From NCBI RefSeq assembly GCF_001666755.1, contig NZ_LZJC01000162.1:1-64000 (forward strand): DNA of 64,000 nt. The letters run 5' to 3'. The notes beneath the pieces were generated by a model that made no database searches, was not told the origin of the DNA, and saw nothing but the letters and a program-made list of their open reading frames with translations. Shown here in pieces: positions 1 to 8,774 of the stretch (its first letter is position 1; each line of letters starts with the position of its first letter). This stretch comes from Mycobacterium sp. E1214. GTDB lineage: Bacteria; Actinomycetota; Actinomycetes; Mycobacteriales; Mycobacteriaceae. A program made the translations under genes and the position numbers.

Positions 1-84
1 CGGCGGTGCCGGGCGCAGGCCGCCGCCGACCGTCACGCCGGCCAGCAGCGCGGCAACCACCCAGCCACGTGACGCGTTGGTCAT
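1..84 (-). CDS. N-terminus of an unidentified exported protein (cut by the window edge)
   Basis: Only the first 28 codons are visible, starting at the ATG complementary to 84-82 and running off the left edge. The start is supported by a GGAG ribosome-binding sequence six bases upstream on the minus strand. The visible residues read MTNASRGWVVAALLAGVT and look like a signal peptide: one Arg followed by a hydrophobic run. The function cannot be told from this. The same 84 nt occur again, inverted and slightly changed, at about 536-620. Confidence 0.5.
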   Translation of the reverse strand, partial: MTNASRGWVVAALLAGVTVGGGLRPAPP

Positions 85-587
85 CGATTCTCCAGTCAAG
101 AGAGTTAGCTGGCGTCAAGCGGTGCTAACCATACCCGAGCGGAGTCGTCACGGCACTAGCAATGTGAAATCGGTTTGGGCGGCGCCCGCGGCCGTGCGCG
201 GCTGGCCGGCCCGCTTCGGCTGCGAGCCGTTGTCGCGGCCGCCCCGAGGCGGGGTCGGCGCGCCGGCAAAATCGCAGGACGAGCGCCTGCGGTAAATCGG
301 CGACGACGGGCCTGCCCGCACCGCGGCACCGACGCGGGGTGCGCCGCGACGAGTGGCCCGGCACGGCGGTCGGGCTCCGGTGCCGCCGCTGCGGGCGGTG
401 CCATCGGCACGCCCCGCCAAGGGTCGGAATGCCGCCGTGCGGCGTTTGCCGAGGCGCCCACCGGCCGCGGGCGAGCGCGTCGGGGCCCCACCGGGCTGGC
501 CGGCGGCGCGGCAGCTGAGCGAGTATGGGTCGGTGATGACCAACGCGTCACGTGGCTGGGTGGTTGCCGCGCTGCTGGCCGGCGTGA
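85..587. other. GC-rich stretch without a convincing gene
   Basis: Positions 85-175 hold the upstream region of the minus-strand gene, including its ribosome-binding site at about 90-95. From about 175 to 535 the sequence is very GC-rich. All reading frames give Arg/Pro/Ala/Gly-rich low-complexity translations with no start supported by a ribosome-binding site. Nothing recognisable is seen here apart from the right arm of the inverted repeat beginning at 536. Confidence 0.6.
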
Positions 588-671
588 CGGTCGGCCCCGG
601 CCTCGCGCCCGGCACCGCCGCCCGGATACCCCCCGCAGCAACCCGCCGGGCAGGCGCCGAACAACTACCTG

Positions 672-923
672 GTGTGGTCCATCCTGGCGACGATCTTCTG
701 CTGCTTGCCCTTCGGCATCGTGGCCATCGTCAAGTCCAGCCAGGTCAACGGTCTGTGGGCACAGGGCAATTACCCCGGGGCGCAGGCCGCCGCCGACAGC
801 GCCAAGAAGTGGGTGATCTGGTCGGTCGTCGCGGGCGTCATCGTGGCCATCATCTACGGCGTCCTGATCGCGGCGGGCGCACTCAACACGGACACCAACG
901 CGGCGCTCGCCGCCATGGTCTGA
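672..923 (+). CDS. CD225/dispanin-type small membrane protein, 5' end disrupted
   Basis: The frame encodes a two-helix protein of the CD225 (interferon-induced transmembrane/dispanin) type. The first helix contains ILATIFCCLPFGIVAIVKSS with the double Cys, followed by a short loop (QVNGLWAQGNY) and a second helix near WVIWSVVAGVIVAI. The frame is open from 588 and codes a typical Pro/Gln-rich lead-in (GYPPQQPAGQAPNNY) before the GTG at 672, so 672 is too late to be the true start. No start codon lies between the stop at 585 and 672, so the natural 5' end is missing. The break coincides with the inverted-repeat copy at 536-620; removing one base there would join the repeat's ATG frame to this one. 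Function is unknown; such bacterial proteins are small inner-membrane proteins. Confidence 0.6.
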   Translation: MWSILATIFCCLPFGIVAIVKSSQVNGLWAQGNYPGAQAAADSAKKWVIWSVVAGVIVAIIYGVLIAAGALNTDTNAALAAMV

Positions 924-937
924 GCCCGGTCGCAATC

Positions 938-1363
938 ATGGTGACCCACCCAGGGTCGGCGCGGCTGCGGTGGGGCGCCCCACTGGTGGTGGCCGCGTCG
1001 TCGACGGCGGTCTGCGCCGCCATCTGGGTGGGTGACCCGACCACTCCGCACGGCCCGCTGCCGGTGTGCCCCACCAAGGCGCTTCTGGGCATCGACTGTC
1101 CCGGCTGCGGCAGCCTGCGCATGCTGTATTCGCTCATGCACGGCGACGTGGCGGCGGCCGCCAGATTCAATGCGCTGGGTCTGGTGGCCGTCGTGCTGCT
1201 GGTGTGGGCCTACTTCGCGTGGACCTACGCCCGCGTGGGCGGGCGACGGTTGCGCAGTTGGCAGCACCAGCGCTGGGCCCCGCTGATCACCATGGCCCTG
1301 GTGCTGGCCTGGTTCGTCGTGCGCAACATCCCCGTCGCGCCGTTCACCGCCCTGTACGTCTGA
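938..1363 (+). CDS. DUF2752 membrane protein
   Basis: A 141-residue protein starting at ATG 938, fourteen bases after the preceding stop. It carries the DUF2752 hallmark CPGCGSLRML near residues 50-60, where a Cys-x-x-Cys-Gly motif sits just before a hydrophobic segment. There are about three predicted membrane helices: residues 12-30, the segment after SLMHGDVAAA (about 70-90), and the C-terminal LITMALVLAWFVV. The biochemical role of the family is not known. It sits directly downstream of the CD225-type gene and is probably co-transcribed with it. Confidence 0.8.
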   Translation: MVTHPGSARLRWGAPLVVAASSTAVCAAIWVGDPTTPHGPLPVCPTKALLGIDCPGCGSLRMLYSLMHGDVAAAARFNALGLVAVVLLVWAYFAWTYARVGGRRLRSWQHQRWAPLITMALVLAWFVVRNIPVAPFTALYV

Positions 1364-1417
1364 TTCGGGGAGTGTTGTCCCCGCATCACTTGCGGCCGCG
1401 GTCTAACCTGGGGCGCG

Positions 1418-2917
1418 ATGGTCGAGACAGTCAAGGTGATCCCCGCGTTGCTCGCCGTCCTCGCCGTGGGGGCAGCCGCCGCCGGGTGTTCCGATCGGTC
1501 GAACGACGCCCAGGAGTCGAGCGGTGATCCCGCCGCCGGCCGGTTCGCCGCCGCCCTGCACGACAAGGTCACCACGGACGCGATGATGCGCCACCTGTCC
1601 AAGCTGCAAGACATCGCCGACGCCAACAACGGGACTCGTGCCGTCGGGACACCCGGCTTCGACGCCACCGTCGACTACGTAGCAACGACGTTGCGCGACA
1701 ACGGGTTCGACGTGCAAACACCGGAATTCTCGGCGCGGGTCTTCCACGGCGACAAGCCGGTGGTGACCGTCGGCGGCAGACCGGTCGAGTCGCATGCGCT
1801 GGACTTCAGCCTCGGCACGCCGCCGGACGGTGTCAGCGGCCCCCTGGTCGTCGGACCGGGCGGTGACCACCCGGGCTGCGCGCCGTCGGACTACGGCGAC
1901 CTGCCGGTGCGGGGCGCCGTCGTGCTGCTCGACCGCGGCAACTGCCCGTTCGCGCAGAAAGAGGACGCCGCGGCCACGCGCGGCGCCGTCGCCCTGATCA
2001 TCGCCGACAACGTCGACGAACAGCAGATGGGCGGCACGCTCGGCGCCAACACCGAGGTCAAGATCCCGGTCGTCAGCGTCACCAAATCCGCCGGCGTCCA
2101 GTTGCGCGGCCAGCCGGGACCCACCACGATCAAGCTGAACGCCAGCGTGCAGAACTTCAAGGCCCGCAACGTGATCGCGCAGACCAAGACGGGTTCGCCC
2201 GACGATGTCGTGATGGCGGGCGCGCACCTGGACAGCGTCCCCGACGGCCCGGGCATCAACGACGACGGATCCGGGGTGGCCGCGGTGCTGGAAACCGCCG
2301 TGCAGCTGGGCAGTTCACCGCAGGTGCACAACGCGGTCCGGTTCGGCTTCTGGGGCGCCGAGGAACTCGGCCTGATCGGTTCGCGTGACTACGTGCAATC
2401 CCTGGACCTAAACGCGCTGAAAAGCCTTGCGCTGTATCTGAATTTCGACATGCTGGCCTCGCCGAATCCGGGCTACTTCACCTACGACGGCGACCAATCG
2501 CTACCGCCGGAGACCCGCGGGCAACCGGTGGTGCCCGAGGGCTCGGCCGGCATCGAACGCACGCTGGTGAACTACCTGAAGTCGGCCGGCAAGGCCGCGC
2601 GCGACACCTCGTTCGACGGTCGCTCGGATTACGACGGCTTCACGCTGGCGGGTGTGCCCGCCGGTGGCCTGTTCTCCGGAGCGGAGGGCAAGATGTCCGG
2701 CGTGGAAGCCAAGATGTGGGGCGGTAGCGCCGATCAACCCTTCGACCCCAACTATCACCAGAAGACCGACACCCTCGACCACATCAACCGCGTCGCGCTG
2801 GGCATCAACGGGGGCGGTGTCGCCTACGCCATCGGGTTGTATGCGCAGGATCTGGGCGGGCACAACGGAGTCCCCGCCGCGGCGGACCGCACGCGCCACG
2901 TGCTCGCCAAGCCATGA
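1418..2917 (+). CDS. lpqL: LpqL, M28-family lipoprotein aminopeptidase
   Basis: A 499-residue exported zinc aminopeptidase. The N-terminus has a lipoprotein signal ending in the lipobox AAAGC (Cys near residue 24). A protease-associated (PA) domain lies around residues 140-230. The M28 catalytic core follows with all expected residues visible: His270 in GAHLDS, Asp282 in INDDGSG, the Glu315-Glu316 pair in WGAEELG, Asp344 in LNFDML and His447 in NYHQKTD. In the family these bind two zincs, and the first Glu of the pair is the general base. Length matches the M. tuberculosis protein (about 500 aa). The stop overlaps the start of the next, paralogous gene by four bases (ATGA), so the two are translationally coupled. 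Confidence 0.92.
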   Translation: MVETVKVIPALLAVLAVGAAAAGCSDRSNDAQESSGDPAAGRFAAALHDKVTTDAMMRHLSKLQDIADANNGTRAVGTPGFDATVDYVATTLRDNGFDVQTPEFSARVFHGDKPVVTVGGRPVESHALDFSLGTPPDGVSGPLVVGPGGDHPGCAPSDYGDLPVRGAVVLLDRGNCPFAQKEDAAATRGAVALIIADNVDEQQMGGTLGANTEVKIPVVSVTKSAGVQLRGQPGPTTIKLNASVQNFKARNVIAQTKTGSPDDVVMAGAHLDSVPDGPGINDDGSGVAAVLETAVQLGSSPQVHNAVRFGFWGAEELGLIGSRDYVQSLDLNALKSLALYLNFDMLASPNPGYFTYDGDQSLPPETRGQPVVPEGSAGIERTLVNYLKSAGKAARDTSFDGRSDYDGFTLAGVPAGGLFSGAEGKMSGVEAKMWGGSADQPFDPNYHQKTDTLDHINRVALGINGGGVAYAIGLYAQDLGGHNGVPAAADRTRHVLAKP

Positions 2918-4383
2918 CCCGCAGAACCGGCTTTGCACTGATCGTCGTCGTCGCGCTGCTGGCGGCCTGTTCGTCGCCCAAGCCGCCGCCCGCGGCCGCA
3001 CCGGATCTCGGGCACGGCCTGGCGAAAAGGATCACCGCCGACCGGATGCTGGTCCACCTGCGCGCCTTGCAAGACATCGCGAACGCCAACAGGGGCACCC
3101 GGGCGGACGGCACCCCAGGCTATGACGCCAGCGTCGACTACGTCGCGAAAGCCCTGCGCGCCAGGGGGTTCGACGTCGCGACGCCGCAATTCGACCGGCT
3201 GTTCAACGTCGCGCTGGGTAAGCCGACGCTGACCGTGGCAGGCCAGAATTACACCGTCGACCAGGCCTCGCTGCTGGTGCAGACCCCACCCGGCGGCCTG
3301 ACGGGCCAGCCGGTCCGGCCGCTGCGACCCTCCGGGTGTGCGGCCGCGGACTACCCGGCGACGGTGCCCGCGGGGTCGATCGCGATCGTCGACGACTCGC
3401 ACTGCTCGGTGGTCGACAAGCAAAACAGCGCGGTGGCCAAGGGCGCGGCCGCCCTGATCGTGCTCAGCGCGCCCGACGGGCGCGGCGCCCCGCCGACGTT
3501 GTTCAACCCCGGCTACTTCAAACAGCTCACCGTGCCGGTAGCCGTCGTCGGCGCCTACGGGGCGGCCGCGCTGGCCTACGCCAGCGGGCCGATGCGCCTG
3601 GTGCTGGATGCCCGCAATGTCATGATCAGTTCGCGAAACGTGTTGGCGCAGACCAAGACCGGCTCGCCGCATGACGTGATCGTGGTCGGCGCCCACCTCG
3701 ACGGGCCGCGAGTGGGCCCGGGCGTCAACGACAACGGGTCCGGGGTGGCCGCGGTGCTGGAGACGGCGCTGCAGCTGGGCCCCTTGGCGCCGGTAAGCAA
3801 CGCGGTGCGGTTCGTCTTCTGGGGCGCCGACGAGGACGGCATCAACGGCGCTATGGATTACGTGTTCGGCATGACCCGTGAGCAACTCAACGACATCGCG
3901 ATGTACCTCGACTTCACCATGCTGGCGTCGCCGAACGCGGGATTCTTCACCGACGACGGCGATCAATCGGGCCCGCCCGCACCGGGAATCACGCCGGGCG
4001 ACGTGCCGGACGGCTCGGCCGGCATCGAGCGCACCCTGACCGGTTATTTGAGCCTGGCCGGCAAGCGGGCCGCGGACATGCCGCTGAACACCAGAACCGA
4101 TTACCACCCCTTCATGGTCGCGGGCGTGCCGGTCGGGGGCATGACCACGGGCGCGGCGCAGCCGAAAACCGCGGTGCAGGCCCGCCTTTGGGGTGGCCAG
4201 GCGGGCGTCCCGTTCGACCCGAATTTCCAGACGCCACGCGACACCGTCGACAACGTCAACGCCGACGCGCTGGCCATCATGGGTGCCGGCGTCGGGTTCG
4301 CGGTGGGCACGTACGCCGAGTCCATCGGCGGTGTCAACGGTGTAGCGCCGCACGACAAGCGGCACCGGAGCCGGGTGCCCTAG
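2914..4383 (+). CDS. LpqL-like lipoprotein with lost metal ligands (probable pseudoenzyme)
   Basis: A 489-residue paralogue of the upstream LpqL, similar along its whole length, including the lipoprotein signal (lipobox LLAAC) and the PA-domain region. It is a tandem duplicate whose catalytic site has decayed in a specific way. His261 (GAHLDG), Asp273 (VNDNGSG) and Glu307 are kept. The catalytic Glu of the pair is Asp306 (WGADEDG), the ligand Asp is Thr335 (LDFTML) and the last ligand His is Gln439 (NFQTPRD). Loss of two of the five zinc ligands plus the general base makes normal M28 peptidase activity unlikely. The frame is intact and the fold-defining glycines are kept, so it may still bind peptides or partner LpqL. 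Confidence 0.85.
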   Translation: MTRRTGFALIVVVALLAACSSPKPPPAAAPDLGHGLAKRITADRMLVHLRALQDIANANRGTRADGTPGYDASVDYVAKALRARGFDVATPQFDRLFNVALGKPTLTVAGQNYTVDQASLLVQTPPGGLTGQPVRPLRPSGCAAADYPATVPAGSIAIVDDSHCSVVDKQNSAVAKGAAALIVLSAPDGRGAPPTLFNPGYFKQLTVPVAVVGAYGAAALAYASGPMRLVLDARNVMISSRNVLAQTKTGSPHDVIVVGAHLDGPRVGPGVNDNGSGVAAVLETALQLGPLAPVSNAVRFVFWGADEDGINGAMDYVFGMTREQLNDIAMYLDFTMLASPNAGFFTDDGDQSGPPAPGITPGDVPDGSAGIERTLTGYLSLAGKRAADMPLNTRTDYHPFMVAGVPVGGMTTGAAQPKTAVQARLWGGQAGVPFDPNFQTPRDTVDNVNADALAIMGAGVGFAVGTYAESIGGVNGVAPHDKRHRSRVP

Positions 4384-4475
4384 CGCGGTTTGCTGGTTCT
4401 CAAGGGGTTCGCCCCCTCGCGGGCGCCCGCCCCTTTAGAATGAGTCCCTTGCTGCCCGGTCGGACGAGGACGGTC

Positions 4476-5921
4476 ATGAACAGCCATGCGCTCAGGGCGA
4501 CATTCGGTTGGTTGGCGACGGTCCTGTTGGTGGCGGGCTGCACCACTTTCGCCGACGGCCGCGCACTGTCGATGCTCAACGACCCCTTCATGGTCGCCGG
4601 CCTGCCCGCGGCCAACGGGCCCAGCGGGATCCGCCCCAACGGGCCCGCCCCGAACGGTCAGGTGCTCAACACCGACAACGGCGCGATCGACAAGCTCTCG
4701 CTGCTGTCGATCAACGACATCGAGGACTACTGGCAGTCGGTGTACGGCCAATCGCTGAAGGGCACCTTCCACCCGGTCAGAAAGTTCGTGTCGTACGACG
4801 CGACCAACCCCGACAGCCCGATCGTCTGCCATGCCCAGACCTACGACCTGGTCAACGCCTTCTTCACCGGCCGCTGCAATCTGATCGCCTGGGACCGCGG
4901 CGTGTTCATGCCCATCGCGCAGCAGTACTTCGGCGACATGGCCGTCACCGGGGTGCTGGCCCACGAATTCGGGCACGCCCTGCAGCAGATGGCGAAGCTG
5001 GTGACCAGACGGGACCCGACGTTGGTTCGCGAGCAGCAGGCCGACTGCTTCGCCGGCGTGTACCTGTTCTGGGTCGCCGATGGAAAATCGCCGCGCTTCA
5101 CGTTGAGCACCGCCGACGGGCTCGACCATGTGCTGGCGGGACTCATCACGCTGCGTGACCCGGTCATGGACAGCGATACCGAAAGCGACGACGCGCACGG
5201 GTCGGCGATGGACCGGATCAGCGCCTTCCAGCAGGGCTTCATCAGCGGCGCGCCGGCCTGCGTCGCGATCAACAAACAAGAGATCGAGCAGCGGCGCGGC
5301 GACCTGCCGACCACGCTGCGCACCGACACCCGTGGGGCGCATGAAAGCGGTGAGGTCCCGATCAACAAGGACACCTTGTCGACCCTGATGGAACTGCTGG
5401 GCGTCATCTTCGCGCCGAAGAACCCGCCGACGTTGTCCTATCAGGGCGCCGCGTGCCCCGACGCCAAGCCCAGCCCGCCGGCGTCGTACTGCCCGGGCAC
5501 CAACACCATCGCCGTCGACCTGCCCGCCCTCGCCGTCCTGGGCAAGGTGTCCGCCGAGAAGCAGCACACCCTGCCGCAGGGCGACGACACGGCCCTGTCG
5601 GTGGTGATGTCGCGGTACGCGTTGGCGGTGCAGCACGAGCGCGACCTGCCCATGCAAAGCCCGTGGACCGCGTTGCGGACGGCGTGCCTGACCGGTGTGG
5701 TGCACCGCAAGATGGCCGAACCGATCAGCCTGCCCTCCCACAATCAGCTGCAGCTGACCGCCGGTGACTTGGACAAGGCGGTCGCCGGGCTGCTGATCAA
5801 TCATCTGGTGGCCAGCGACGCCGACGGCACCAGCGTGCCCGCCGGATTCACCCGGATCGCCGCGTTTCGGGGAGGCGTGACCGGCAACATGGACGCCTGT
5901 TACTCGCGCTATCCCGGCTGA
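4476..5921 (+). CDS. lpqM: LpqM, lipoprotein zinc metalloprotease
   Basis: A 481-residue lipoprotein from the ATG at 4476, chosen because AGGA lies five bases upstream. An in-frame ATG at 4440 would add twelve residues but has no ribosome-binding site. The signal peptide ends in lipobox LVAGC. The zinc site HEFGH is visible in VLAHEFGHALQQ near residue 170, followed about 20 residues later by EQQADCFAG, which supplies the usual third ligand region of neutral zinc metallopeptidases. Several Cys pairs suit an exported protein. It follows LpqL and its paralogue, as lpqM follows lpqL in M. tuberculosis, so this is a cluster of cell-surface peptidases. Confidence 0.9.
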   Translation: MNSHALRATFGWLATVLLVAGCTTFADGRALSMLNDPFMVAGLPAANGPSGIRPNGPAPNGQVLNTDNGAIDKLSLLSINDIEDYWQSVYGQSLKGTFHPVRKFVSYDATNPDSPIVCHAQTYDLVNAFFTGRCNLIAWDRGVFMPIAQQYFGDMAVTGVLAHEFGHALQQMAKLVTRRDPTLVREQQADCFAGVYLFWVADGKSPRFTLSTADGLDHVLAGLITLRDPVMDSDTESDDAHGSAMDRISAFQQGFISGAPACVAINKQEIEQRRGDLPTTLRTDTRGAHESGEVPINKDTLSTLMELLGVIFAPKNPPTLSYQGAACPDAKPSPPASYCPGTNTIAVDLPALAVLGKVSAEKQHTLPQGDDTALSVVMSRYALAVQHERDLPMQSPWTALRTACLTGVVHRKMAEPISLPSHNQLQLTAGDLDKAVAGLLINHLVASDADGTSVPAGFTRIAAFRGGVTGNMDACYSRYPG

Positions 5922-5943
5922 GTGTCGGCAATACCTAACTCCC

Positions 5944-6813
5944 TCAACCGATTTCGGCGAGCCGGGGGATGAGCTCGTCGCCGATGCGGCGGATGAAGCC
6001 GACCGGGTCCGGGTTGCCCGGGAACGGGCCGGCGTTGACCATGTCGAAGCCCAGTTCCGCGAACCGTGCCACGGTCGCGAGGTAGCCGTCGAGATCCTCG
6101 AACGGGTCGACGAAATGCCCGACGGTCTTGCGGATCTCGGCGGGATCGCGGCCAACGGACTCGCAGTGCCGGTGCAACACCTCGACCTTGTGCTTGAGCT
6201 GGTCGACGTCGCCGACGGTGCTGTTCCAGACGTCGGCGTACTGCGCGACGAGGCGCAGCGTCTTCTTCTCGCCATCACCGCCAATCAGGATCGGCGGGCG
6301 CCGGATCGGTTGGGGTTCGCAGATCGTCTCGGCCAACGCGTAGTGCTTGCCGTCGTAGGGGCCGTTGTCGTCGCTCCACATCTGCCGGCAGATCTGCAGC
6401 GTTTCCTCGAGCAGCTCGAAACGCTGGCTCACCGGCGGATACGGGAAACCCAGCGCGTGGTGTTCGCGTTCATACCAGGCCGCCCCGATGCCGAAAATGG
6501 CACGCCCAGTGGACAATACGTCCAGGGTGGTGAGCGCCTTGGCCAGCAGGCCCGGCTGGCGATAGGTCACGCCGGTCACCAGCAGCCCGAGCTCGATCGT
6601 GCTCGTCCGGCCGGCCAGGAAACCCAACGAGGTGTAACCCTCGAGGAAGGGGTCCTCCGCGCGTCCCATGCCCTCCATCTGGAAGAAGTGGTCGGCCAGC
6701 GTGAACAGCGTCGCACCGCCCTGCTCGGCCGCAATTGCGGCATCGGCCAGCGTCGGACCCAATGTGGCCGGATCGCCGGGTAGAAAGTCGATGAAGTGCA
6801 ATCCGAGTTCCAT
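5944..6813 (-). CDS. Luciferase-like F420-dependent oxidoreductase
   Basis: A 289-residue TIM-barrel protein of the luciferase-like monooxygenase superfamily, subgroup of F420-dependent mycobacterial enzymes. Diagnostic segments are MELGLHFIDF at the N-terminus, LADHFFQMEG near residue 40, the Gly-rich phosphate-binding segment FGIGAAWYEREHHALGFPYP near residue 110, and PPILIGGDGEKKTLRL near 175. The substrate is unknown. It lies 24 bases downstream of a MarR regulator on the same strand and is probably controlled by it. It converges on lpqM with a 22-base gap. Confidence 0.85.
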   Translation of the reverse strand: MELGLHFIDFLPGDPATLGPTLADAAIAAEQGGATLFTLADHFFQMEGMGRAEDPFLEGYTSLGFLAGRTSTIELGLLVTGVTYRQPGLLAKALTTLDVLSTGRAIFGIGAAWYEREHHALGFPYPPVSQRFELLEETLQICRQMWSDDNGPYDGKHYALAETICEPQPIRRPPILIGGDGEKKTLRLVAQYADVWNSTVGDVDQLKHKVEVLHRHCESVGRDPAEIRKTVGHFVDPFEDLDGYLATVARFAELGFDMVNAGPFPGNPDPVGFIRRIGDELIPRLAEIG

Positions 6814-6837
6814 TGTCCGTGAGTACCTTTCGTATCG

Positions 6838-7272
6838 CTACTGATCGGTCAGGCGCTCCAGCAGCGCGAGCGCCTCCAGGATGGTGCGGCGCTCGGACTC
6901 GGTGTAGCCGTCCTGCAACGTCCGTGCCAACCATTCCTCGCGCGCACGGCGGTCGCTCTCCGCGCGCTTGCGGCCGGCCTCGGTCAACGAGACCACCTGC
7001 CGCCGGCGGTCATCAGGGTCCGGCGTGCGTTCGATGAGCCCACGCTGCCTCAGTGCGGCCAGAATGGTCGCCATCGACTGCGGACGCACCTGCTCGGCCC
7101 CGGCCAACGCGCTGGCCGACGACGGACCGTCCTTCCACAGCCGTGTCAACACCGCCGTCTGCGACGGCGACAAGCCCTCGACCGCAACATCTTTCAAGCG
7201 GCGCCGCAACCGGCTGAACACCACCCGGATCTCGCGGGCCGCGGCCGCGGCGGAGTCCCCAATACCCTCCAC
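6838..7272 (-). CDS. MarR-family transcriptional regulator
   Basis: A 144-residue winged-helix repressor starting at GTG. The DNA-binding region includes LSPSQTAVLTRL, a recognition helix around VRPQSMATILAALRQRGLIE and a wing with TPDPDDRRRQVVSLTEAGRK; long flanking helices would form the dimer interface. It is the first gene of a two-gene unit with the F420-type oxidoreductase. A perfect 16-bp-arm palindrome lies 16 bases upstream of its start and is the obvious autoregulatory operator. The ligand is unknown. Confidence 0.9.
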   Translation of the reverse strand: MEGIGDSAAAAAREIRVVFSRLRRRLKDVAVEGLSPSQTAVLTRLWKDGPSSASALAGAEQVRPQSMATILAALRQRGLIERTPDPDDRRRQVVSLTEAGRKRAESDRRAREEWLARTLQDGYTESERRTILEALALLERLTDQ

Positions 7273-7287
7273 GCCACCACCCTAAAG

Positions 7288-7321
7288 TAGACAGCTAAAA
7301 CTGTCCAGTTTTAGCTGTCTA
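7288..7321. promoter_or_regulatory. Perfect palindrome, probable MarR operator
   Basis: Two 16-bp arms, tagacagctaaaactg and its exact complement, are separated by two bases. The palindrome is AT-rich in a GC-rich background and lies between the hydrolase stop and the MarR start, actually overlapping the hydrolase stop codon (7319-7321). It is not followed by a T-run in either direction, so an operator is more likely than a terminator. Confidence 0.75.
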
Positions 7322-7954
7322 AATTCGGCCGAGCAGCCCCAGAGCCGCGTCGACCGCCAGCGCCGCCACATTCAGCGTGCGCGACCGCAGGTCATGGCGG
7401 GCGCCGGTGATCTCGACCAGCGCGGTCGACGCGGGGATCCGCGCCGCCGCGTCGGCGACCTCGGCCGGCGTGCCGAAGGGATCGGAGGTGCCGTGCGTGA
7501 ACACCGTGGGCACCGCGATGTCGGGAAGATGCTCGACGCGCAGACGCTCCGGCTTGCCGGGCGGGTGCACCGGGTAGGAGAACAGCGTCAGCACGTCGAC
7601 GGTCGGGGCCGCGCCGTCCTGTTGCTCGGCCACCACCATCGACGTTTGGCGGCCCCCATAGGAATGTCCGCCCGCGATCAGCGGGCCGTCGGCGAGGCCG
7701 CGACACAGTGTGACCGCTTCGACGATGCCGGCGCGGTCGGCGGCGGCGGAGCCCGACGGCGGCCCGGTGGGGCGGCGGCGACGATACGGCAGGTTGTAGC
7801 GCACCGCCAGCCAGCCCCGCCGGGCCCACTCGTCGCAAACCTGTTGCAGCAGCGGCGCGTCGCGATTGCCGCCCGCGCCATGGGTCAGGACCACGACGCC
7901 CTGAGGCGACCCGTCGGGCTCGTGCGCGACCCCCGCGATCGGCTCGAGGTTCAT
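7319..7954 (-). CDS. Alpha/beta hydrolase (dienelactone-hydrolase-like)
   Basis: A 211-residue protein. The ATG at 7954 overlaps the thiD stop by four bases (ATGA), which fixes the start. Features of the KANL3/Tex30-type alpha/beta hydrolase group are visible: LTHGAGGNRDAP near residue 25 (oxyanion region), the nucleophile elbow GGHSYGGRQ near residue 90, TFTHGTSDPFGTP near 155 (acid) and a His in GARHDL near 185. Substrate unknown. It is the third gene of the thiC-thiD operon and corresponds in position to Rv0421c of M. tuberculosis. Confidence 0.85.
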   Translation of the reverse strand: MNLEPIAGVAHEPDGSPQGVVVLTHGAGGNRDAPLLQQVCDEWARRGWLAVRYNLPYRRRRPTGPPSGSAAADRAGIVEAVTLCRGLADGPLIAGGHSYGGRQTSMVVAEQQDGAAPTVDVLTLFSYPVHPPGKPERLRVEHLPDIAVPTVFTHGTSDPFGTPAEVADAAARIPASTALVEITGARHDLRSRTLNVAALAVDAALGLLGRI

Positions 7955-8774
7955 GACAGCCGGAACAGCGGGGAGACGGGACCGTGGCCGTGGCCCAACG
8001 GGTAAGAGGCGCGCAGACACTCGGTGACCCAGCGTTTCGCGAACCCGACCGCGTCCGGGACGGACGCGCCGTGGGCCAGCGCCGCCGCCGCGGCGGCCGC
8101 CAGCGTGTCACCGCCACCGTGGTCGTTGCCCGTGGACAGGCGCTCGGAATCGAACTCGACGAAGTTAGCGCCGTCGTAGAGCAGGTCGCAGCTGCGGTCG
8201 GACGAACGCAGGTGGCCGCCCTTGACCAGCACCCAGCGCGGCCCCAACGCGTGCAGCGCCTCGGCCGCAGCCCGCTGCGAGGCCGCGTCGACGACGTCGA
8301 TGTCGACCAGCAGTCGCACCTCGTCGAGGTTCGGCGTCACCAACGTGGCCAACGGAAACAGCTGACGCCGAAAGGAATCGAGGGCTGACGAGGCGAGCAG
8401 CGGATCCCCGTGCATCGACGCGCAGACCGGATCCACCACCAGGGGCGCCGACAGCCCGAGCCCGCGCCACGCCGCGGCGACCGCGTCGATGATGTCCGAC
8501 GACGCAAGCATCCCGGTCTTGGCGGCGTGGATGCCGATGTCGTCGACCACCGCGTCGATCTGGCCGGCCACCACCTCGGCGGGCACCTCGTGAAAGCCCC
8601 GCACCCCCACCGTGTTCTGCACCGTGACGGCGGACACCGCGACGCACGCGTGCACACCCAACAGGGCGAGCGTGCGCAGGTCGGCCTGGATGCCCGCGCC
8701 GCCCCCGGAATCCGATCCGGCGATCGTCAGCACCCGCAGCGGGGTGGTGCCCGGCGGCGGCAGGGGCAGATAAT

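Larger units (their letters stand above)
1..620. repeat. Inverted repeat arms 1-84 and 536-620, spacer about 450 bp
   Basis: The minus-strand reading of 84-1 matches the plus-strand reading from 536. The first 60 nt are identical. Then two bases differ (gg in the left arm, cc in the right), and after six matching bases the right arm has one extra c before both continue as gcgcccggcaccgccg. The left copy has a natural ribosome-binding site; the right copy has none and runs into the CD225 gene, so the right copy looks secondary. The left arm may continue beyond the window. Confidence 0.8.

Noticed and set aside
480..540. Minus-strand reading with TDPYS that resembles the usual N-terminus of CD225 proteins
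   Set aside because: The frame continues into Arg/Pro-rich sequence without the expected Pro/Gln lead-in and has no start codon in a good context; similarity is probably chance.
7288..7321. Palindrome considered as a transcription terminator for the thiC operon
   Set aside because: The stem is AT-rich and lacks a following T-run in either direction; an operator fits better.
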